Source: Actinomyces respiraculi
Lineage (GTDB): Bacteria; Actinomycetota; Actinomycetes; Actinomycetales; Actinomycetaceae
Direction of reading: 5' to 3'
DNA length: 64,000 bases
Assembly (NCBI RefSeq): GCF_014595995.2
Contig: NZ_CP063989.1
Span: 2,790,001 to 2,854,000 of the forward strand
Part shown: positions 54,902-64,000 of the stretch, piece by piece
Layout: every line of letters starts with the position of its first letter
How positions within the stretch are numbered: the stretch's first letter is position 1
Made by a program: the position numbers and the translations under genes
Notes under the pieces: model-generated
Database searches by the model: none
What the model saw: the letters and a program-made list of their open reading frames with translations, nothing else
What the model was told of the DNA's origin: nothing

Positions 54902-54984
54902 CCCTGAATTGGTGGCCTCGCCCACACCTGACGGACGCAGCGGTTGGTTGCCCCGTCCTCATCGCCTGACGATCCCTCACGCAG

Positions 54985-55740
54985 TTAGTCGACCTCGCCC
55001 GGGGCCTGCGCCCGGGGAAGAACCACGTGCTCAACCCCATCGAGCAGCGAGGCGATGAGGAGCTCGAAGTACTCGTCACTCACCCTGTCCTCGTGGTCGC
55101 CCGAGCTCAGGGGGCCGAACAGGTGCTCGATCATCAGGCGCGTGCCCGGCGACTGCCGGGCGAGGGGCTCCATGTGGTCGATCATTCGGGCCAGGTCGTG
55201 CCGACGCTCACCTTGCTGGGCGGACCGACGGTTGCGCGCCGCGATGGCGGACACTGCCGAGTTGCTGATCATCGCGTAGGCGATGGGGGCGAAGTCGGCG
55301 AATCCGGCCTCCTGGAGCTTGGCGACGGCGGTGTCGATCATGGGTGTGAAGCCCCGGGTGAGCTCCCCGCGCATGATCCGGTCGGCCACTCCGTGGTACG
55401 TCAGCAGGACCGGCCGGGCGTTGAGGAGCATGGTCATGAACCACTCCTTCCACCCCAGCTCCGGGTCGGGCAGTTCGATGAGGGTGCTGACGCGCTCGAC
55501 GATGGCGTCGCAAATGTCCCCCTTCGTCGGGTAGTAGTGGTAGACGACCGAGGGGACAACGTCGAGCTCCTCCGCCAACCGGCGCAGAGACCAGCCGTCG
55601 AGGCCCAGCTGTTCGGTGAGCTCCTGGGCTCGGTCGACCACGAGCTCGGCCGTGAGGCCGACCCGCCGTGCCGTCGTGCCCTTCGGCTCTACGTCCCGTG
55701 CGGCCGTCGCCTGCGTCATTGCTTCCCGTGCCCTTGCCAT
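54985..55740 (-). CDS. TetR-family repressor of the adjacent MFS pump
   Basis: 251 residues. N-terminal helix-turn-helix (WSLRRLAEELDVVPSVVYHYYPTKGDI, about 50-76) and a TetR_C-type ligand-binding domain, closest in layout to tetracycline-repressor-like proteins. Divergent from the MFS gene, with two palindromic operators in between. ATG 6 nt after TATGGT (55747-55752), so it too may be leaderless and autoregulated. Confidence 0.92.
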   Translation of the reverse strand: MARAREAMTQATAARDVEPKGTTARRVGLTAELVVDRAQELTEQLGLDGWSLRRLAEELDVVPSVVYHYYPTKGDICDAIVERVSTLIELPDPELGWKEWFMTMLLNARPVLLTYHGVADRIMRGELTRGFTPMIDTAVAKLQEAGFADFAPIAYAMISNSAVSAIAARNRRSAQQGERRHDLARMIDHMEPLARQSPGTRLMIEHLFGPLSSGDHEDRVSDEYFELLIASLLDGVEHVVLPRAQAPGEVD

Positions 55741-55758
55741 AGACCCACCATAGTGACC

Positions 55759-55787
55759 TTGACAGTACTAGGTCACCGTTCTAGTTT
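55759..55787 (+). promoter_or_regulatory. MFS pump promoter
   Basis: TTGACA (-35, 55759) and TAGTTT (-10, 55782) separated by 17 bp; the best sigma-70-like promoter in the window, overlapped by an operator. Confidence 0.8.
55767..55785. promoter_or_regulatory. TetR operator O1
   Basis: ACTAGGTCACCGTTCTAGT: 19 bp, ends ACTAGG/TCTAGT with 5 of 6 pairs, covering the spacer and -10. Confidence 0.75.
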
Positions 55788-55791
55788 CCTT

Positions 55792-55810
55792 GCTAGACCA
55801 GCGTTCTAGC
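55792..55810. promoter_or_regulatory. TetR operator O2
   Basis: GCTAGACCAGCGTTCTAGC: 19 bp, perfect 6-bp ends, 25 bp centre to centre from O1, over the probable transcription start. Confidence 0.78.
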
Positions 55811-55824
55811 GCGAGAGGATCACC

Positions 55825-57069
55825 ATGACCGCATCTGCCCCACTTGCCGACGTCGAGGACGCCCAGACATCCGGCTCCACCCAGTCCCGGCTCATCCTCA
55901 TGACCGTCTTCCTGGCCTTCATGGGACAGATGATGCTCAACCCGATCATCGCTCCACTCTCCCGCAGCATGGGACTGCGAGAGTGGCATATCGGCGCCGC
56001 GGTGTCCCTCGCGGCCCTCACCCTGGCCTCCCTCAGCCAGTTCTGGGGACGACGCTCCCAGAAGAGCGGAGTCAGGGTGGTGCTCACGACCTCCATGACC
56101 GTCGGAGCCGTCGCTCTGGCCTCCTTCGCCGGCCTGGCGTGGCTGGGCGTGCGCGGCATCTGGACGGGCACCGGGCTCGCGCTCGGGGTCATTCTGACCC
56201 GGGGGATCCTCTACGGTTCAGGAATCTCCGCGATCCTGCCGACGGCGCAGACCTACTTCGTCACGCGCGCCCGAAGCGAGAACGAGCGCGTCAAGCTCCT
56301 GGGGGCCACGGGTGCCGCCCAGGGCCTGGCCACCATCCTCGGGGCGGTCCTCGGCGGGGCATTGGCCACCGTCGGCGGTCTCCTCCTGCCGGTGACGGTC
56401 ATGCCTCTGCTCATGGTCTGCGCCATCGCCGTTGTCCTGGTTGCCCTGAAGCCGGAGAAGCCGACCGCGCTGATCGATCGCCCGGCCACGATCTCCTACA
56501 CCGACCCGCGCGTGCTCCCCTTCCTGCTCACCGGCTTCATGATGTTCCTGTCCTTCGCCGCCCTTCAGACGCTCCTCGGCTTCGCCGTCCAGGACCGCTT
56601 CGGGCTGTCCGACTCCGGCACGGCAGGGCTGACCTCCGCGGTCATGGTGGCAATGTCGGTGTCCATGGTGATTACCCAGGGCGTGGTGGTTCCCCGGCTC
56701 GGCTGGAGCTCTCGACGCCTGCTGCGCACAGGTCTTGTGGTCCTGGTCGTCGCAACCGCCTGCCTCCTGCCGACCGCCTCGTACGTGCTGCTCGTGGCAG
56801 GCTGCGTCCTGACCGGACTCGGTCTCGGCATGGCCATCCCCGGCTACAACACCGGCCCCACCCTGGAGATGAGCAAGGAGGAGCAGGGGTCCGTCGCCGG
56901 GCTCATCAACGCCAACAACGGCGTCACGTACGCCATCGCCCCCATCGCCTCCACGGCGGCCTATGGATGGGACCCCGCCGCACCATTCGTGGGGATCCTC
57001 GCACTCATGGGCACCGCGGCCGTCTTCAGTCTCCTGCATCCCGCACTGCGGGTTCGCCGCCAGGCCTGA
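55825..57069 (+). CDS. MFS drug efflux transporter
   Basis: 414 residues, 12 transmembrane helices. The loop 2-3 motif is degenerate (FWGRRSQKSGVRVVL), and VILTRGILYGSGISA and GLGLGMAIPGYNTGPTLEMSKEEQGSVAGL fit TetA/drug:H+ antiporter relatives. Control by a TetR-type repressor with operators over the promoter supports inducible efflux of a toxic compound. Substrate unknown. GAGAGGA lies 6 nt before the ATG. Confidence 0.9.
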   Translation: MTASAPLADVEDAQTSGSTQSRLILMTVFLAFMGQMMLNPIIAPLSRSMGLREWHIGAAVSLAALTLASLSQFWGRRSQKSGVRVVLTTSMTVGAVALASFAGLAWLGVRGIWTGTGLALGVILTRGILYGSGISAILPTAQTYFVTRARSENERVKLLGATGAAQGLATILGAVLGGALATVGGLLLPVTVMPLLMVCAIAVVLVALKPEKPTALIDRPATISYTDPRVLPFLLTGFMMFLSFAALQTLLGFAVQDRFGLSDSGTAGLTSAVMVAMSVSMVITQGVVVPRLGWSSRRLLRTGLVVLVVATACLLPTASYVLLVAGCVLTGLGLGMAIPGYNTGPTLEMSKEEQGSVAGLINANNGVTYAIAPIASTAAYGWDPAAPFVGILALMGTAAVFSLLHPALRVRRQA

Positions 57070-57114
57070 GGCCTCGACCCGGGGCGGGTGGGGGTCGACG
57101 GCGGGGCCCCAGGT

Positions 57115-57200
57115 GGGCGGCCCACCCGACGCGGGCGAGCCAGTCCAGCAGCCGCCCAGCGGGACTCATTCTTCGGGCGGCCCACCCCACGCGGGCGAGC
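57115..57200. repeat. 26-bp direct repeat between convergent genes
   Basis: GGGCGGCCCACCC(G/C)ACGCGGGCGAGC at 57115 and 57175, 60 bp apart with one mismatch; the GC-rich tract may also terminate both genes. Confidence 0.85.
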
Positions 57201-57244
57201 ACCCTGCGGGCGGACGGGTCCGACGGTGGTGCCGCCGTCGGCCC

Positions 57245-59296
<2,052 letters not shown>

Positions 59297-59350
59297 AGGG
59301 TAATGGTCGCAAATCCCGCCTGCCGGAGGGAAGGACTAGGGGTGCACCGT

Positions 59351-59379
59351 TTGCACCGAGCCCCTGGCCAGGGCACGCT
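59351..59379 (+). promoter_or_regulatory. Candidate promoter of the thiD-like gene
   Basis: TTGCAC and CACGCT with a 17-bp spacer; the ATG at 59387 is 7 nt after the -10. Confidence 0.45.
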
Positions 59380-59386
59380 TCATCCC

Positions 59387-60205
59387 ATGACCAGCACTGA
59401 CACGTCACTCCCGCCCATCGCCCTCGCCATCGCAGGGACGGAGGCCTCCGGCGGCGCCGGTGCGCAGACGGACCTCAAGACCTTCACCCAGCTCGGCGTG
59501 TACGGCTGCGTGGCCCTGACCTGCATCGTCTCCATGGACCCCGCCCACGACTTCAACCACCGCGTCGTCGGCGTCGAGCCGCAGGTGATCCTGGACCAGG
59601 TGGAGGCCTGCGTGGGGGTCAACCCCCGCATTGACGCGGTCAAGATCGGCATGCTCGGCTCCCTGCCGACGATCGACGCCGTGGACCGGGCGCTGGAGAC
59701 TCACGGCTTCACCAACGTGGTGCTTGACCCGGTGCTGGTGTGCAAGGGTCAGGAGTTCGCCGAGGCGAAGGCTGTCGACGACGAGCTGCGCGCCCGCATC
59801 CTGCCGCGCGCGCGGATGACGACGCCGAACCTCTTCGAGTCGGCCACCCTCGCCGGCATGGAGGAGATCACGACCGTCGCGCAGCTCAAGGACGCGGCTA
59901 AGCGCATCCACGACCACGGTGTGCCGAACGTGCTGGCGAAGGCCGGCCCGAGCCTGGGCACGGGCACCGCGCTCGACGTCTTCTACGACGGTACGAACCT
60001 CGAGGTCCTGGAGACGGAGGTCGTCGGCAATGTGCGCGTGCACGGCGCGGGCTGCACGCTCGCCGCGGCTGTGACGGCCGAGCTCGCCAAGGGCGCGACG
60101 CCGCTTGAGGCGGCCGTGACGGCGAAGAACGTCGTCAACGCCTCCATCGGCATGCGCGGGAACATTCCCTTCACCTACGTCTGGCAGGGCTGGTACCAGG
60201 CCTGA
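59387..60205 (+). CDS. thiD: ThiD/PdxK-type kinase (hydroxymethylpyrimidine or pyridoxal kinase)
   Basis: 272 residues of the ribokinase-like ThiD family: IALAIAGTEASGGAGAQTDLKT at the N-terminus, DPVLVCKG near 112, and the anion hole with catalytic Asp replaced in context by VHGAGCTLAAAV near 220 (usually GTGCTLSAAI; here Cys is retained). Single-domain proteins of this type can be HMP(-P) kinases in thiamine synthesis or PdxK-like pyridoxal kinases; no thi genes are adjacent, so the substrate is open. Confidence 0.85.
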   Translation: MTSTDTSLPPIALAIAGTEASGGAGAQTDLKTFTQLGVYGCVALTCIVSMDPAHDFNHRVVGVEPQVILDQVEACVGVNPRIDAVKIGMLGSLPTIDAVDRALETHGFTNVVLDPVLVCKGQEFAEAKAVDDELRARILPRARMTTPNLFESATLAGMEEITTVAQLKDAAKRIHDHGVPNVLAKAGPSLGTGTALDVFYDGTNLEVLETEVVGNVRVHGAGCTLAAAVTAELAKGATPLEAAVTAKNVVNASIGMRGNIPFTYVWQGWYQA

Positions 60206-60331
60206 GGAGCTGCAGCGCCAGCGGAGCCGGGGGCGGGCGGGTGTGGGCGGGCGGGCGCACCCGCACGGCCCCGCCCGCCCCCGCTCAGTACTCCGGCTCG
60301 GCCGGCCCCGCACAGCCCCGCAGGCGCCCGC
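60206..60331. other. Convergent intergenic region with duplicated dnaB end
   Basis: The 26-bp sequence at 60327-60352 (last codons and stop of dnaB) recurs at 60280-60305. The rest is GC-rich with no other feature. Confidence 0.7.
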
Positions 60332-60352
60332 TCAGTACTCCGGCTCGGCCGG
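60280..60352. repeat. 26-bp direct repeat covering the dnaB stop codon
   Basis: Exact copies at 60280-60305 and 60327-60352, period 47 bp; each encodes PAEPEY and a stop on the minus strand. Confidence 0.9.
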
Positions 60353-61861
60353 GGCGATGTCGCGGGCCATGTTCGCAAAACGCGACAGGTGGCCCTGGAA
60401 GGCGACCGGGATCGTCTGGGTGCGCCCATTGCGGTGCTTGGCAACGATGATGTCGGCCTCGCCGGGCCGGTCCTCCGGCTGGTAGTACTCCGGGCGGTGC
60501 AGCAGCATGATGATGTCCGCGTCCTGCTCCAGTGAGCCCGACTCACGCAGGTCGGACATCTGCGGTTTGTTGCCCGTGCGCTGCTCGGGCCCGCGGTTGA
60601 GCTGTGCCACGGCGATCAGTGGAATCTCGAGCTCCTTGGCGAGCAGCTTGAGCGAGCGCGAGAACTCGGAGACCTCCTGCTGACGCGACTCCACACGCTT
60701 GCCCGAGCTCATGAGCTGCAGATAGTCGATGACCATGAGGCCCAGGTTGTGCTGCTGCTTGAGACGCAGCGCCTTCGAGCGGATCTCAGGCATGGTGAGG
60801 TTCGGGGAGTCGTCGATGAACAGAGGCGCCTCGCTCACGGGGTTGTAGGCGAGGGCGACGTCCGTCCAGTCGCGGTCATTCATCTTCTTGCCGCCGCGCA
60901 ACTTGGTCATCTCGACGCCGGACTCGGCGGCCAGCACACGCATCATGAGCTCGCTGCGGCCCATCTCGAGCGAGAAGTAGCAGGAGGTGATGGCCCTGCC
61001 ACTCTCGTCACGCGAGTGGATCGAGGCCGAGCGGCAGATGTCGACGGCGAGCGTGGACTTTCCCATGGCGGGGCGCGCCGCGATGATGACCATCTGCCCG
61101 CCCTTGAGTCCGCCGGTGAAGAGGTCATCCAGCTCGATGAAGCCCGTGGGGACGCCGAAGGAGGCGCCTCGGTCCTGGGACTGGCCGGCCTCGATCTCGA
61201 GATTGGTCTCGTTGAGGAGCTGTCCGACGGCGATGTAGTCCTCACGGTCGCCCTCGCGGTGGGCGACGGCGTAGACCTCGGCCTCCGCCATGGTGACGAG
61301 CTCGTCGATGTCCCCCGCGTCGGTGGAGAAGCCGAGCTGGGTGATGCGTGTGCCCGCCTGGACGAGCCCGCGCATGAGGGACTTCTCCTTGACGATGCGC
61401 GCGTAGTAGGCGGCGTTGGCGGCAACCTGGACGCCGGCGATGAGGTCGGTGAGGTAGGAGGCGCCGCCGACGATCTCGAGCTCGCCGCGCTTGGCCAGTT
61501 CATCGGCGACGATGAGGGCGTCAGCCGGCTCAGAGCGGTTATAGACCTCGACGATGGCGTCGAAGATCATCTCGTGCGCGGGCTTGTAGAACTCGGGTCC
61601 GCGCAGGACCTCGATGACGTCGGTAACGGCCTCCTTGCTCATGAGCATGCCGCCGAGCGTGGCCATCTCCGCGGCGAGGTCCTGTGGGGGGACGCGGTCG
61701 AAGACGCCGTCGAATCGGGCGCCCCGCGAGTTGCGGCGGTCGTTGCGCTCGTGTGTGTCCCGACGGCGGCCGCCCCAGTCCTCACCTCCGGCACGGGTGC
61801 CGACCGCGTCCGGGTGGCCGGGCTCGTAGGAGGGGGCGTCCCCCGGGTCGATGTCCGTCAT
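60332..61861 (-). CDS. dnaB: Replicative DNA helicase DnaB
   Basis: 509 residues. N-terminal domain (about 55-160, PPQDLAAEMATLGGMLMS) and RecA-like helicase domain with Walker A ARPAMGKST near 253, Walker B MVIDYLQLMS near 365 and the arginine-finger region KHRNGRTQTIPVAF near 480. About 55 charged residues precede the usual start. Unlike some actinobacterial DnaBs, no intein interrupts it. AGGAGGA precedes the ATG. Its 3' end is duplicated downstream. Confidence 0.97.
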   Translation of the reverse strand: MTDIDPGDAPSYEPGHPDAVGTRAGGEDWGGRRRDTHERNDRRNSRGARFDGVFDRVPPQDLAAEMATLGGMLMSKEAVTDVIEVLRGPEFYKPAHEMIFDAIVEVYNRSEPADALIVADELAKRGELEIVGGASYLTDLIAGVQVAANAAYYARIVKEKSLMRGLVQAGTRITQLGFSTDAGDIDELVTMAEAEVYAVAHREGDREDYIAVGQLLNETNLEIEAGQSQDRGASFGVPTGFIELDDLFTGGLKGGQMVIIAARPAMGKSTLAVDICRSASIHSRDESGRAITSCYFSLEMGRSELMMRVLAAESGVEMTKLRGGKKMNDRDWTDVALAYNPVSEAPLFIDDSPNLTMPEIRSKALRLKQQHNLGLMVIDYLQLMSSGKRVESRQQEVSEFSRSLKLLAKELEIPLIAVAQLNRGPEQRTGNKPQMSDLRESGSLEQDADIIMLLHRPEYYQPEDRPGEADIIVAKHRNGRTQTIPVAFQGHLSRFANMARDIAPAEPEY

Positions 61862-62340
61862 GCGCTCCTCCTGGCGGTCCGTGGACTCGGCGGGGGTGGT
61901 CCCCCACACCGTCGTTCAGGCCCGTGCGCGCGCACCTTAACCATCGTCGGCATCACGGGCAAACGCTCGGGGACGGCATCATGTGGACAACGGGGAACAG
62001 CCTGTGGAAGGGCGGAGAAGTCTTGTGTCCGACACGCACAAGGCATGTGGACAACCGTGTGACGAACTCGCATGACGAGAAACACATGGCGTACTGACCC
62101 TTATGATTCCAACGTTTTCCGGGCCCGGATGAAGCTGTGGGAGCAGCAGAGACAATCTGTGGACAAGTCTGCCGACCTGTGGATGAACCTCAACCAGTCC
62201 CTGAGATGTGGACCCGCGTGCGGTGGTCCTGGGAAGACAGCCCGCCCGGCCTCTTACGGGTATATGTGGACCCGCGTGCGGTGGTCCTGGGCCTCTTCAG
62301 CGCATGAGACACTGTCCGCCCCCGACCCGTGGAGAGACCC
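61862..62340. other. Intergenic region upstream of dnaB with DnaA-box-like motifs
   Basis: 479 bp without a gene. TGTGGACAA, the complement of the actinobacterial DnaA box TTGTCCACA, occurs exactly at 61982, 62046 and 62158. Near matches lie at 62003, 62178, 62207 and 62265. AT content rises locally around 62060-62130 (e.g. ACCCTTATGATTCC). Could be a DnaA titration or regulatory cluster for dnaB; the usual oriC genes dnaA and dnaN are not in the window. Confidence 0.55.
62206..62291. repeat. 28-bp direct repeat
   Basis: ATGTGGACCCGCGTGCGGTGG plus TCCTGGG occurs exactly at 62206-62233 and 62264-62291. It contains GGACC and GGTCC in inverted arrangement, like the core of arrays B-D. Confidence 0.9.
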
Positions 62341-64000
62341 GTGCCGCCAGCACCCTCAGGACCCCATCCTCCGGACGGCGCCGCCGCGAACCCGTCGACG
62401 GACGGCACCGCCCCGGGCCCGTCGACGGACGGCACCGCCGCGAACCCGTCGACGGACAGCACCGCCACGGGCCCGTCGAGGCACGGCACCGCCCCGGGCC
62501 CGTCGGCCCGCCCCACTCGCGCGCTCGACCGGCGCATCCTGTCCCTGGCCCTCCCCGCGCTCGGCGCGCTGGTGGCCGAGCCCCTCTTCGTCATCATCGA
62601 CTCCGCGATGGTTGGGCACCTGGGCGCGACAAGCCTGGCCGGCCTGTCCCTGGCCTCGACGGTGCTCACCACCGTCGTCGGCCTGTTCGTCTTCCTCGCC
62701 TACGCCACCACGGCCACCACCTCCCGGCTCTTCGGCGCTGGAGACCGTGGGGGTGGCCTGCGCGCCGGCGTCGACGGCCTGTGGCTCGCCGCGCTTCTCG
62801 GAGTTGCTGCCGCGGTCCTGCTGTGGTCAACGGCCCCCTGGGTCGCAGCTGCGCTCGGGGCCGACGCCGAGGTGGCGCGCGCGTCGGTCGCCTACCTGCG
62901 TGCCTCCGCACCAGGTCTGCCGGGCATGCTCGTGGTCTACGCCGCCACGGGGACCTTGCGAGGACTGCTGGACACGCGCACGCCCTTCGTCGTCGCCACA
63001 GCCGGCGCGGTGGTCAACGTGGGTCTCAACGCGATCTTCCTGTACGCCGTCGGCATGGGGGTGGCGGGCTCGGGCCTGGGCACGGCCATCACCCAGACGC
63101 TCATGGCGGCGGCCCTTACCCTGCCGGTGGTGCTCACCGCCCGCACGGAGGGCGTGAGCCTGGCGCCGCGGCGCGCGGGGCTGGGGGCGTCTCTCGGTGC
63201 CGGGGCGCCGTTGCTCGTGCGCACACTCACGCTCCGGATCGCGATCCTCGCGACCGTGTGGACGGCGACGGCGCTGGGTGAGGTGCCGCTCGCCGCCCAC
63301 CAGGTCGTGAACTCCCTGTGGGGCTTCACCGCCTTCTGCCTGGACGCGCTGGCGATCGCGGCGCAGGCGCTCATTGGCACAGCCCTGGGGCAGGCGGACG
63401 CCGTGGCGAGCGAAGGCCGGACGGGGGAGGCCACGTCGCAGCCGGACAAGGCCTCGTCGTCGCAGCCGGGCGAGGCCTCGTCGTCGCAGCGGGGCTCCGT
63501 GAAGCTCGGCGAGGTCCCCTCACAGCCGGGCAGGGCCGGGGCGCTGCTGGGCGGCGTCGGAGAGCCAACTCCCGAACCTCCTCTGTCGATTGATGCGGTG
63601 CTGCGCCGGTCGCTGGCGTGGGGCGTGGGCACCGGCGCTCTCATCGGCGTCGTCCTGGCAGCCCTCGCCCCGTGGCTACCGCGACTGTTCAGCTCCGACA
63701 CGCAGGTCGTCGACGCAGCCGTGCCCGTACTGCTCGTGGCGGCATCCGCCCTGCCGCTGGCCGGCGCCGTCTTCCTTTTTGACGGCGTGCTCATGGGTGC
63801 CGGGGACGGGGTGTACCTGGCGAAGGCGGGGGTCGTCACCCTCATGCCGTACCTGCCGCTGGCGGTGGCGGTCCATGCCGGGTGGCCGGCGGGCGGCGCC
63901 GCAGGCCTGGTGTGGTTGTGGGTGGCCTTCGCGTGGGTGTTCATGGGCGCGCGCCTGGTGACGACGGGCCTGCGCACCCGCACCGACGCCTGGCGCTCCT
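62341..64000 (+). CDS. MATE-family multidrug/metabolite exporter (runs off window)
   Basis: 553 residues visible, 3' end missing. After a repeat-rich N-terminus (about 1-60) come the MATE helices: ILSLALPALGALVAEPLFVIIDSAMVGHLG is the diagnostic first segment, and VPLAAHQVVNSLWGF starts the second half. Between the halves the cytoplasmic loop carries about 60 extra residues of Ser/Gln/Gly-rich repeats (SSSQPGEASSSQ type, about 355-415). MATE proteins export cationic compounds using Na+ or H+. GTG start with GGAGAGA upstream. Confidence 0.9.
   Translation, partial: MPPAPSGPHPPDGAAANPSTDGTAPGPSTDGTAANPSTDSTATGPSRHGTAPGPSARPTRALDRRILSLALPALGALVAEPLFVIIDSAMVGHLGATSLAGLSLASTVLTTVVGLFVFLAYATTATTSRLFGAGDRGGGLRAGVDGLWLAALLGVAAAVLLWSTAPWVAAALGADAEVARASVAYLRASAPGLPGMLVVYAATGTLRGLLDTRTPFVVATAGAVVNVGLNAIFLYAVGMGVAGSGLGTAITQTLMAAALTLPVVLTARTEGVSLAPRRAGLGASLGAGAPLLVRTLTLRIAILATVWTATALGEVPLAAHQVVNSLWGFTAFCLDALAIAAQALIGTALGQADAVASEGRTGEATSQPDKASSSQPGEASSSQRGSVKLGEVPSQPGRAGALLGGVGEPTPEPPLSIDAVLRRSLAWGVGTGALIGVVLAALAPWLPRLFSSDTQVVDAAVPVLLVAASALPLAGAVFLFDGVLMGAGDGVYLAKAGVVTLMPYLPLAVAVHAGWPAGGAAGLVWLWVAFAWVFMGARLVTTGLRTRTDAWRS
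62386..62512 (+). repeat. 27-bp tandem repeat in the MATE N-terminus
   Basis: About five imperfect 27-bp units encode nine-residue repeats of the type PSTDGTAPG / PSTDGTAAN. Confidence 0.8.

Noticed and set aside
60332..61861. Intein in dnaB
   Set aside because: The helicase domain is continuous through Walker A and B without any inserted splicing block.
62208..63281. 357-codon frame overlapping the MATE gene
   Set aside because: It is the +1 frame shadow; only the frame beginning GTG 62341 shows MATE helices and motifs.

Overview
This is a high-GC Gram-positive chromosome segment, most likely from Actinomyces or a close relative in the Actinomycetaceae. The indications are strong G/C bias at third codon positions, a fused three-ATPase EccC of an actinobacterial type VII secretion system, the tRNA-Ser(GGA)/SRP RNA/dnaX/recR block, a class Ib ribonucleotide reductase, and many genes whose start codon sits 6-7 nt after a TANNNT-like -10 hexamer (leaderless mRNAs). 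The species is inferred, not proven.

Layout. 1-6.3 kb: end of a type VII secretion operon (EccD-like, MinD-like, EccC, unknown). 6.4-11 kb: Dps, thioredoxin, asd and lysC (aspartate pathway), an NAD(P)-binding protein. 11-15.2 kb: recR, dnaX with a very long tail, SRP RNA, tRNA-Ser(GGA). 15.5-25.8 kb: small cell-envelope genes, a uracil-type permease, two adjacent apparent pseudoenzymes (amidotransferase-like and purine nucleoside phosphorylase-like), a DUF885 protein, a phosphatase and a hydrolase. 25.9-28.7 kb: SAM-I riboswitch and metNIQ methionine importer. 28.8-35.4 kb: secreted protein, upp, tadA, acetyltransferase, tRNA-Ser(CGA), formate/nitrite channel, unknown, Fic. 35.5-43.5 kb: nrdF, three lipoproteins, nrdE-nrdI-nrdH. 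44-47.7 kb: NiaR-like regulator with an EIIC-like membrane protein, and a GH13 alpha-glucosidase. 47.9-53.2 kb: a sugar islet (two ABC permeases, binding protein, GH20 hexosaminidase, PadR regulator) flanked by direct copies of the last 42 bp of sdaA. 53.2-64 kb: sdaA, a TetR/MFS efflux pair with visible operators, an amylosucrase-like enzyme, a ThiD/PdxK kinase, dnaB, and a MATE transporter running off the end.

The most unusual structure is a recurring intergenic element: blocks of 7-14 bp repeated every 19-20 bp, first in one orientation and then, after a short centre, in the other. Four clear examples (11116, 23946, 39478, 47762) and two simpler relatives (21754, 35373) occur. Three share the core GGACCAC/GTGGTCC, while others keep the geometry with an unrelated core. 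They can fold as long segmented hairpins or place repeated half-sites on one helical face. Nothing in the gene content explains them.

Other points for a second look: the islet and its duplicated sdaA end, duplicated 3' ends of dnaB and eccC, DnaA-box-like motifs upstream of dnaB, the lipoprotein translationally coupled to nrdE, and the widespread leaderless starts.
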